Assembly (NCBI GenBank): GCA_030998225.1
Contig: JAPYXD010000701.1
Coordinates: 7,672,501 to 7,736,500 of the forward strand
From: Diplolepis rosae
Taxonomy: Eukaryota; Arthropoda; Insecta; Hymenoptera; Diplolepididae
Direction: 5' to 3'
DNA: 64,000 nucleotides
Below are positions 45,601 through 55,700 of this stretch, piece by piece; the first letter of the stretch is position 1; each line of letters opens with the position of its first letter. The notes beneath the pieces are model-generated. The model was not told the origin of the DNA. It saw nothing but the letters and a program-made list of their open reading frames with translations, and did no database searches. A program made the position numbers and the translations under genes.

Positions 45601-46140
45601 GCCGATTATACGCTAATTCAACGCAAATTCCTTCTCGGAGATATCTGTATCGCTTCTATACATCAGAAGAGAGAGAGTTTCTCAAAGAAAGAGAGACAGA
45701 TCCGCGTTAACTGGAAAACGTTACGCTTAATCAGTACTCGCCTAAAGAGATCTAATATGTTCTGAATATAATTTGTAATTTACTCAGATATATTTCTAAT
45801 CTTCCAGGCTTCCTGATTGATCACCCCAGTTTGTCAAATTCAATCAAAAAAGATTCAAATTAAAAATAGTCTATCAAAGCTTGAAAAATTAGTTGAATTC
45901 CGTTTCCTCTTTCATTAATTCCTGTGAATTATAGATCTGAACTTAGGAAGACGACCTTCTAGTTCCTGATTTAATAAGGTCATCCACAATTTTTTTTTTT
46001 TTATTCAAAGTTAATTTTTATTTTTTTATTTTATAAGAAAAGTTTGAAAACAAGCTGTATATTTAATTGTAAAGTGACATGTTTGATAACATGTCTGCTA
46101 TTATATTGACCCAAAATTCACAGAATTTTTGCTAATTTCT
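42611..46140. other. AT-rich sequence with GC-richer islands
   Basis: Islands at about 42690-43100, 43430-43800 and 45200-45730. Minus frames at 43514-43714 and 45206-45442 stay open but carry no domain. A CACGGAGAAC block at 44335 may be an eroded MITE end. Confidence 0.35.
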
Positions 46141-46143
46141 CAT

Positions 46144-46357
46144 TTTTTGGCATAGGGTCAGTTTTATCCTTATTTTAATTATCTCCTGCATTTTTACCTT
46201 TTACAAAAATTTTGAATTAATCTTTTAATTGATGGCACTGAAGAGGGCCCCCATATGTGGCCGAAACGTTTGGCTTCCTTTTTTGCGTTTTTTTATATAT
46301 AACATTGATAATTTTTAATCGAAGAAAATAAAAAGAAACTGACCCTATGCCAAAAAA
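46144..46357 (+). mobile_element. family C element with hammerhead-like motif
   Basis: Inverted ends TTGGCATAGGGTCAG and CTGACCCTATGCCAA; both ends carry the same A-for-T type change relative to other copies, so they changed together. The motif is at 46232-46276. Confidence 0.65.
46232..46276 (+). ncRNA. hammerhead-like motif, family C
   Basis: CTGAAGAG, stem II GGCC/GGCC, CGAAACGTTTGGC. Core intact; stem I has one mismatch (GGCA against TGGC). Confidence 0.6.
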
Positions 46358-46850
46358 TCAAAAATTAACAAAAATTCTGTATAATTAATGTTTTTCGCAA
46401 AAAATGGAAAGAAATAAATGTTACGGGTGGTGTTTTGTCACCAAATCTAAAAGTACTAGTGTTAAGAATTGAGAAAAAAATACAACGAATAAAATTGAAA
46501 TGAATGAATGTTCTAATGAACTAGTTGAGCTATATTGTTTATTAAGATTGGATCAAAATTAGAACTATAGGAACTAGTTACTGAGAGGTTAAGAAATACA
46601 TGAAAGGTTAAGTAGCTAATATTAATAAACAAATAATTTTGACTTAAAGTAATTTTCTCTAAGAAATGTATTGCTTTCTCTTCGAAAATACAGTAGAATT
46701 AATTCTGGTTCTGTTCTTCCTGCTTCTGCAAACAGCTTTTTAGTTCGAGGTTATGTCAGTGGGTCGACCCTTTTTAATTAATAAATTGATGTACGTACAA
46801 TATTATGCACATTTCATAATTCTAAATTCAAAATTAATATATATACTTAC

Positions 46851-47045
46851 GTTAAAATGGTCTTCACAACAAAGTATTGCCGATGTTATCGATGTTGTAG
46901 GACACATGTCACGCCGGACAGTTTTATACCACTTTTTCCGTAGTTCTCCTTTCAGTACACAAAGAAATATTTTTTCTCGATTCTTAACATTAGTACTTTT
47001 ACATTTAGGGACAAAAGACCACCGGTAACATTGATTTATTTCCAT
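46851..47045 (-). CDS. THAP-domain protein, first exon
   Basis: An ATG at 47045 opens 65 codons ending at a consensus donor (TTTAAC then GTAAGT). The protein matches the THAP zinc-binding DNA-binding fold: FVPKCKS near residue 15, a basic stretch, LRKKWYKTVRRD around residues 35-46, and CCEDHF at the end (Cys and His ligands). THAP proteins bind DNA through a C2CH zinc module and many insect copies are linked to P-element-type transposases. The first zinc ligand, normally C-x-VP-x-C, appears replaced (SFVPKC), though a Cys lies earlier (QCYRW). Either this copy has lost zinc binding or it uses the earlier Cys. Downstream exons not identified. Confidence 0.6.
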
Positions 47046-47094
47046 TTTTTGAGAAAAGCATTAATTATACAGCTTGTTTTTAAACTTTTCAAAG

Positions 47095-47122
47095 AAGATA
47101 ACGTCACAGCAAGATGGCGGAA
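47095..47122 (-). promoter_or_regulatory. YY1-like and CRE-like sites upstream of the THAP exon
   Basis: On the minus strand CCGCCATCTTG is a strong match to the YY1/Pho site and is followed by TGACGT. They lie about 55-75 bp upstream of the ATG, the usual place for the 5' UTR start of housekeeping-type genes. Distance and orientation support a real promoter for the minus-strand THAP exon. Confidence 0.5.
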
Positions 47123-47129
47123 AGGCGCG

Positions 47130-48610
47130 ACAAAAACAAGAGTTTGAAATTAATATACCGAATATACATTTCTTTTTTAGCTAATAAATTGAAAAAATTG
47201 TTTTTTTACATTGTATTTGTATTATGAGTAATTGCAAAACCTGTAATTTCATATTCAAGCATAACAAAATTTTAGTGGATGACCCTATTTATTCTACCAT
47301 TGATGACAGTCTAAATAGCTCAATCAGAGAAGTTTGGGTTCGAAAGAAAGTAATAAAATCAAATTTCTGAATCTGGAAAGTAGAATTTGGATAGAAAGAA
47401 AAAAGCAACTGGAAAGGTTGAATATAGTATGTTTAGAGAAGATAATTGAATCCAAAGTTCAGATTTGAACGAAGTAAACGAAAGATCGGCTGGACCTTTT
47501 GGAGACAGGTAGTCGTGTGTTAGGTGGTTTTAAGGGAAATTAATTGTCTTCGGTGAGCCTAAAGGGTGAAAGGAAATGTCGTGGTGCGCATAAAGAAGCT
47601 ACCGGTACATACCATAATCGCGACTCGAGGGGTCCATGGTACAGGGGCAAAGATTTATCATGGTGTCAGCCAACATACCATTCTTTTGCGGCGCGAAACC
47701 AGTCGACAGAGTGCAGCATTCACAAATTAAGGAGCGCCAAAGTCCGCGGCGGAAGGTATGGTGCTATCGCGCTTCATAAAACTTCGTTAGCTTGCTACAA
47801 GTAGACAGCAACCGGGCTGGTTATACACGAAGGGGTGAGACCGAGAACTGAGGGTCGAAGGCGCGAAAGGTCACGCCAGATAGTCGAGAAAATTTTTCAG
47901 GGACAAATTTCCAGGCCTTGAATTTCTTAAAATACAGGATTTCAAGCCTATTTCTTTACAGGATCCAGGTTTAAGAATTTTGTTAATTGGGTTGATTCAC
48001 GAATTTGAGAAATTTTCTATTTCTAGAATTCTCTTTTATCAAATTTAAAAACTTTTAAACTTATCAAATATATTTAGAATTGATAAATTTTAAAATTAAT
48101 TTTGACTGAATCTCAAAATTCAGATGTAAAAAATTCCTATAATTTTTTAAAATGGTTTTAACGAATTTATTTTTGCAGGACAAAAGCGAAGTCATCTTCA
48201 GTAATCTTGTGGACTCTTATATGAACAAGCGCATGTTTGTCATTAGGATAAATTTTCCGCTGCTAATGAGGATACTCGCAAGTTGCCTAGCGTCCAGGAA
48301 GAGAGGCGCTGTATGTAACCAGATCATGTCATCTCTTCTATAATTCTCGTCGCGTCGTAGAGACCAGAGCACTGTTTTTTAATTCGCACAGGACACTCTC
48401 GATTATAATGCATGGACACCAAGGAAAAGAAATCTTGTGAATTTTGTCGAGGCGATGCGACGTATACATTTTTATTGGTGCGAAAGAACGAACGCACATG
48501 TCGGTCATGTAAGGGAATTAAATGCTGGAACGAATGCGAAAAATAGAACACCTCCACGTTTTCATTCGATGAAGTTTTACTTCTATTTATCTGCGGCGAA
48601 ATAAACTTTG
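47130..48610. other. unassigned; GC-richer island 47470-47900
   Basis: The plus frame 47544-47804 stays open without domain. A second patch at 48160-48350 follows a TTTTTGCAG acceptor-like site, but its translation is not recognisable. Confidence 0.35.
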
Positions 48611-48614
48611 TTAT

Positions 48615-48868
48615 TAAGGCCATGGTTCAATTGGACCACGTGACTAAATTAAACATAAATTCGTTCATGTAAGATAACTTTTTTGATTTACAAAATATCT
48701 TTCTGAAAATTTGGGAATCAAAAGACAATAAAGTACGTCTGTTAACTTCTTTTTGGTACAAATTTCACTCAAACGAAGTCAACAGACGTTCTTTATCGTC
48801 TTCTGTTGTATTTTCCAAATTTAGAGGAAGATATTTTGTTAAATAAAAAAATCCATGGACTTAAGGCG
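48615..48868. mobile_element. palindromic MITE-like element
   Basis: Arms 48687-48749 and 48777-48845 are imperfect inverse copies (ACAAAATATCTTTCTG, and its counterpart). The outer ends carry TTAAGGCCATGG and CCATGGACTTAAGG, and GGACCACGTGACTA relates it to 1762-2114. Confidence 0.6.
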
Positions 48869-49644
48869 TTTAAATAAAAATTCTTGCTTTGATAAGTGTT
48901 GGTCGCTAGAAGTAAATATACTAAAATAAATGAAATAATGTTTTTAAAATTTGAAACTGTGTTAATCTACTAAAAATAATTTAAGAAATGAGAAATATTC
49001 CATTTTGTACATTTTATTTTGAGTTTTTGACTGTTTCCTGGGATCTGACTTTTATTACTGAATGCAGAATTTAATTTTGTCGGGAACGAATTTCTGTGAA
49101 TTTCAAATGGAAGATTTTGTCCAAATGAGTCGATTCTTTTTCAAAGTTTGAGTGTAAGTGTTGTCCGGTGTAGCCATTCATTCAGAAGACGTCCTCCCGT
49201 GTCGACGTCGCTTAATTCGCGAATATTTCACAGATGTTGCCGAAAATACGCACTACAGCTGCTTGCGTCTTGTCTACAATCTTTTCCATGGCACACGGAA
49301 TCCGTGAAAGTTGCTAAACGAGGGCGACGATTGGTCGATGGCGAGAGGCGAAGAAGACGATCTTCTTCGACGAACATGTAAATTTACTCGTGTCTTCACT
49401 TTTTCACAGTCAACTTGTGAAAACTCTTTCTTTTCAGTTGATTCACCTTTAGGGAGTATTTACAACTTGAGGGGTAACTTTACTTTAGTTTTAATTAATT
49501 TCCCCCAAATAAAAAAGACCAATAATCGTTTAATTAATTTAGATTTGTATATAATGTATTTTGCGAATACCACTTGGCTCCAAATAAAAACACTTATTTC
49601 ATTTATCGCGATATATCCGAATTAATTACTAAACTTTCTTGCAG

Positions 49645-49743
49645 ACGGCTCTTCACTGGGGTGCGAAACATGGAGATGAAAATATCGTCAAACTGATAGC
49701 CGGCACCTACCGGGACTATATTAAAGGTGTTAATGAAACCACG
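49645..49743 (+). CDS. sowah exon: ankyrin repeat 1
   Basis: 99 bp, phase 0 at both ends, acceptor TTTCTTGCAG and donor ACG then GTAAAC. It encodes TALHWGAKHG, then an unusual RDYIKGVNETT end where relatives usually have a V-N-A type loop. Confidence 0.8.
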
Positions 49744-52700
49744 GTAAACACACTTGCAATTGAAAATAAAAGTCATGAAAATTGTAATTTTTTATCACTT
49801 TCAGCATATTAATTTATAAAAATATTTGTCTCTAGTAATTTAAATGAACGAAAACGATTAGTTTTTAAAAATTGGTTAAAGAAATATTTGTTTAATAATC
49901 TAAATTTTTAAATTTCATACATTTCAATTACTTAAGAAAAAGTTTGTCGGACAGTCGGGAAAAAGTTAGTCAAACTGACTATTAATTAATAATTAAAGAT
50001 ATGTGTTGATGTCACTGATGAGGGTTCCGATCAGAGCCAAAACGTTTGATTATGTAAAATTTTGAGCTTTTATTAACCTTGGACCCTAAAGCCAACTATC
50101 AATATCAACACATATCTTCAATCAAAAATTATATATTTTTTATTGGTGGAATCATTTTTTCGAAAAAAGCTGAATACAAGTTAAATTTGTGTATCGATCA
50201 CGACTATAATAAATCTATAATTTTTATTCGATTTCAACTTTTCATGGATCATTTTAATCAAGATACCATTTACTACACTTCCACTAAAAACCTCGATAAA
50301 GTGATATCCTAAATGGAAAAAAATTGAGAAAATAGTCACTTTGACTAACTTTTTTCCAATTACCTGCCCAAGTCTTGCTTAATTTTGTCTGGTTTCGTAA
50401 AACATCATAAATAAAATGCTCAATGCAACCAGTTAAATGTTTTAGTTAAAACTGAAATCTTTTGTTTTCCATCCTTGAGATATACTATTAAATTGTTTTA
50501 ATAATATTTTTTCTTTTTTCGGTTGGCTGTTCTCACCTGATACAGAATGGGGTAAGTTTTATTCTAATAATTTTGGAAAAATCATTTTTATGCCTAAGAA
50601 TCTGACCGAGAGATAAATTTTGTTCTGCAATTTTTTCCCCCGAGGAAAAAAGTTCCAGGGTAAATGAAGAGAACTAAACTTAATGAAATCATTCTAAAAC
50701 TATTCCCGTTGGGAAAAGTACTTGAGATGCCAATAGAAGTAACAATTAATCGTTTGGACATCGCGCTCCAGTTTCCCTGTTAGGAGATTTACTTTGTAAC
50801 AAGAAAGCAAGTGGTTTGAAAATAGGAAGAGATCGTCTCGTCTGCGGATAAAGGAAGGAAAGAAAGTAAAGGAAGAGAGCGAAGAGAAGACCGCAGATAG
50901 GATCGGATGTGTGTGGTCCACCGCTTTACTCTTTATAAGACTTATATAAGCCAGCTCGAGAAGCGGGCCTTGCTCGCTCGTTAGCGGCTCGCGACAAACA
51001 CCGTAAGGTCGCTCACCGCCATACGTAGTCCAGCGTAGGAAAAAGATGGTAGGGTGGTCTCAGTACATACGTACCTACCTGCAACGACAGAAATTCCAGG
51101 ATGCATAAAATCAACTTCCAACGTAATTAAACCTTTTTCTAACCCAAGAAAAACCACTTTCAGTAACAATGTTGCTCTCCACTATCTCATCAGTTTCCAT
51201 CCGCATTTCAAATCTTTCGATTGAAAGAATTGAATTCTAAAATATTTGAAATTTGATCCCAAAGGTACTAAATTCAAAAGCTCTTGTAAAAAATCATATG
51301 AAAGCTTGATGATCTAAAAATCAAAGGTGATGAATTAATTTTGTCTTTGCTCCAAATGAATGTGTATTTTTTTAAATTGCTTAATATTAGAGGAGATGAA
51401 TTTAGCATAATTGTATTTGAGAATTGGAGGAAGAACTCAGGTCGGGTCCTTGTCATTCTCGACATCTGTCTGTCGTTTTATCTTCTTAACTGCCTTTTGG
51501 TCGAAGCCGGCTCATTTGTTTTCACGGTGTAACCGGAGCCATCCTGTCGACACCGCGCCACCTTCATCCCTTTCTCTGGATGAGACTGATATCCACCGTT
51601 CGACTCTCATGTAAATCGGCTAATTCCACGTGGTGCATTAATTATCTCGTTACGTACGCTGCCTCGATGTCGCGAAGGACATAAGCTGGAAGAAAAAGGA
51701 GTTCGCATTCCTTGTATCCAATTATCGGAACAGAGAAAAAGCGTGCCTGTAACGACAAAGATTCTACTTGCATTGCGGTTTACACGGGAAATCTCCCATA
51801 ATCAAATCCAACAACCAAATCTTCATGATTGAGAGAGAAAGAACAAATGACTAAATTTCGTCAGAATAATAACTTGGCTTGAAATGTTATTTTTTTAATT
51901 TCTATTTTTTGAAATGATTTGTTTCGAATTTTTTAAAAGTTTTGTTTCTTCATTCAAGGAGGACCGAACACTACTAGAAATCGGAAAAAAACATAATTAC
52001 CATTTTAAAAAATACTAGTACTGTCATTCACTGTCCTATATTTTTAAATTAGAATTAGAGTTGCTAATTTGTTTCATTGGCATAATTTTTCGTCCAAAAT
52101 TATGCCCTTCTATAAAATAAAAATTATATTCCTTTTTCAGTTTTTATATTTAATATACAATTTTTATTGTTTCGATTCAGCAATTTTATAACACTTTACA
52201 TAAGATTTAAAAGATTTGTGTTTCAAATAATAAGAAGAAGATTTAATATTCACAACTTGGAAGAACTGGGAATTTGGTGGGAAAAAATTTAATGAACATT
52301 TAGAACACTACAAAATTTTTCTGAAGTAATCAATTATGTTTCTCTCGTGATTCTCCAGCCGCATTCGAACCTCTTGAAGTTTAGAGTTTGTCTGGAACGA
52401 ATTATGTTTGTATTTTTTATTTTTTCAGATGAGTTTGTAGAAAGAAGGAAAACCTGAAAGCAAGTGATCTAAGTCGACCTTGCACGTAGGATGAAATAAA
52501 TGGCGCTCTATGCGGACGGAATTTCTGCTGCGTTAGCTGGTATTTATTTTTCGTGGGTTTAAAGTCCAGAGAATAAAGCGTTACGTATATATATACATAA
52601 AGAGAAAGAAGAAAGGAGAGCAGGTCTCGTGGATCGTCCTGAGCGTAATCTGTCAGCAAGTATACACTGCTTTTACCGCAGTTTTCTCCATCTTATCGTC

Positions 52701-55700
52701 GGATCGACTCGCATTTAATCCTCACAAAAAACAGTGGCTGCTCCAAGAGAGACCTTAAGCCGCCCGTGTGGCGCCTGCATCCACGGTCCAATCGTAGGAC
52801 AGCCACGACAATGAAATCCAACCATGCAGAGCTTCTCGGATGTCCACCGGGTGACTTATTTAGAAAAATGTGCTCATACCTTCATCAGTATGAAAAAAAT
52901 CCAAATTAAAATCAAGATAGATATAAGGTTTTTCTTTCATGTTTACAAGCTTTGCATTTCAAAGACACACTAATCATACTCTTGAAATTTCTGTGATTTG
53001 AATTGAAGATCTTCTAAAATTCTAATTGTTTTCATTAAATTTATTCCAGATCTCGTGATTTTTTATTTGGAAACTTCAAGAGTTGAGAACTAGAAAGTTT
53101 GGAAGTCATTTCTTGCAAATATGATTTCATTCAAATTCAAAAGTTTTATTTAGAATTTACAATATATTGATATTTCAAAGAATAAATTTTTTAATGTTCA
53201 TAAAGGTGAACCGAATCAAGACCATTTAAATTTACAAAACCTTACTTTAAAATTTTTAATGTATCAAAATTGCTTTTAATTTTATTAATTTTATTAAAAT
53301 CTTCTAAATTAAAAGTTTTCCAATCTTTCAAGCCTTTCATATTCCAAGCGTGATCATTTTTGTTTAAAAAATTATTTCTCAGAGTCATTTGCATTTCGAA
53401 GAATGCACAATAGGTATGTAAATTTGTATTTGATACATAAAATTACAATTTTTATCAAGAAAAATTATTTTGAAAAATCATAAATAGCTGATTTATATCA
53501 ACCCTAAACAATATTAATAGTGGTTGGTTTTTAATTTGGCTTCAGGGTCCAGAAATAATCTAACTCAGAGTTTTTTTTTCCCTCAAACATTTCGACTCTG
53601 ATCAGAATCCTCATCAGTGATTTTTATTTCTAAAATATCAAAAAAATTGCTATAATATTACACTTATAAGCCCTATTTTGGTGTAAACTTTGGTAATTTA
53701 CAAAGACTAAAAAATGAAACACATTTGCATGATCTTTGAAAACCCTAAGCTAAAACTAAATATATTTGTGTATAAACGTTACAGAAAATATAGATGCAAG
53801 TAGTTAAACTATCACAAATCCTTAACACGATTATTTTTGAGAAATTAAATGAAAATTGTTTTTTGTTTATAACGATTGTATCCTAGCAAAAGGTGCTTTT
53901 TGATAGTTATATATTTATCAAATATCAGACGAAGGTAGCTGGAATATGGCAGACATAAACCTATTTATTTACCTATAAACCTATTTATTTATTTACTGTG
54001 AAAACTCCGATCAGAGTCGAAACGTTTAAGGAAACAAAAATGATACTCTGAGTTACATTATTTCTGGACCCTAAATCCAAATTAAAAATCAACCACTATT
54101 AATATTCAAATATTGTTGATGTTCTTGGTTGGCTTTAGGGTCCAGAAAAAATGTAACTCAAAGTTTCATATTTTCAAACGTTTCGACTCAGATTGGAGTC
54201 CTCATCAGTGAGAATTTATTTCTATAAAAAATACAAAGGAAGAAACTTAAAAAATTTGCACGTGTGACCGATGAACATTGTTGTAAGTAAATGATATAAC
54301 AGAATTGCGAGTGTGAAACTATAAAATTGGTCTAAATATCTAAAATTTGCAAAAAAATGAAACTGTAACAAACCAAATATTTCTGTAGAAATACTGGGGG
54401 GAGAACATTAAGGAATTGCCCGTGTGACGGATCAACATTGTGGTAAAAACGATGTAAATGAATGAAAAAAATAGTGAAAACTGTACAAAAAATGTTTCTA
54501 TAAAAATACAAAGGGAAAAAATTTAAAAGTTTGCACGTGTGACCGATGAACATTGTGGTAAAAATGATATAAAAGAATTGCGTTGGAAAATATAAAATTG
54601 GTTGAAATTAAATTAAATTTGCAAAAAAATGAAAACTGTACAAAAAAAATTTTTTTGTAAAAATACTAAGATAATGTTCTCCCCCCAGTATTTCTACAGA
54701 AATATTTGGTTTGTTACAGTTTCATTTTTTTGCAAATTTTAGATATTTAGACCAATTTTATAGTTTCACACTCGCAATTCTGTTATATCATTTACTTACA
54801 ACAATGTTCATCGGTCACACGTGCAAATTTTTTAAGTTTCTTCCTTTGTATTTTTTATAGAAATAAATTCTCACTGATGAGGACTTCAATCTGAGTCGAA
54901 ACGTTTGAAAATATGAAACTTTGAGTTACATTTTTTCTGGACCCTAAAGCCAACCAAGAACATCAACAATATTTGAATATTAACACTAAGGGTCGATATA
55001 AGTCCTGTTTCATTATTTATTTTCACTATTAATATTTCTAAAAACCCAAAAATTAATTCATTCAGAGATTGGTTTCAATCCTTCAATACTAGACACTCTC
55101 ATATCTCATAACCAACCCTTATCTCTTTGAAACCAACCGAAATTGGAAACTCACGAAGCAGTCCTTAACGAAAAGCGAAACGAATCAAGGCTCTAAAATT
55201 CAAAAATAAATATCTTTGAACGACATCAGGCAATATCGAGAAACTCTGATTCTTTTCATGCATCCCATGTTGAGATTTCCAGGCTCTCTTGGATGTCACA
55301 AAGGGTAACTCCCGCGATATGATTTAGTTGCTCGTAAAGGCGGGCCGATGTAAGAAAAATATTAAAATTGAAAATTCTCAACGGTGATATACGCGTGTGA
55401 TATTGGTGGCCAGCAGCTGTCCGGAGCTAGAGGCACGAAAAAGAGGTGTTCGGGGATGAAACCCGAGGGCGGCAATAAGATAAAAATATGTTGGGGGTGG
55501 AGAACCTCAAGAGAAAAGGGCACGTAATATTATCTCGACTCTTAGTGTGACTCGGCTGCCAGGACAACGCTACTTTAAAATATTGTCAAAAGTATATAAA
55601 GAGATCTATGTACAAGGGGGGGTTGAAAGAGAGAAGAAAATAAAATATACGATTTCTCTATTTATTTCTTTCTCTTTTTTTTCTATTTTAAGAGGGGTGT

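Larger units (their letters stand above)
54098..54984. mobile_element. family B perfect palindrome, arms of 314 bp
   Basis: Arms 54098-54411 and 54671-54984 align without indels by coordinate symmetry, with very few differences. The 259-bp spacer holds further family B subunits (TTTGCACGTGTGACCGATGA repeated). Each arm carries a ribozyme-like motif and the end TTTTCTGGACCCTAAAGCCA. Confidence 0.8.

Noticed and set aside
48177..48343. Upstream sowah exon after a TTTTTGCAG site
   Set aside because: The translation has none of the SOWAH N-terminal or pre-ankyrin features.
49148..49381. Exon directly preceding the first sowah ankyrin exon
   Set aside because: Arg/Ser-rich translation without the conserved sequence expected before TALHW; the donor is weak (CAT then GTAAAT).
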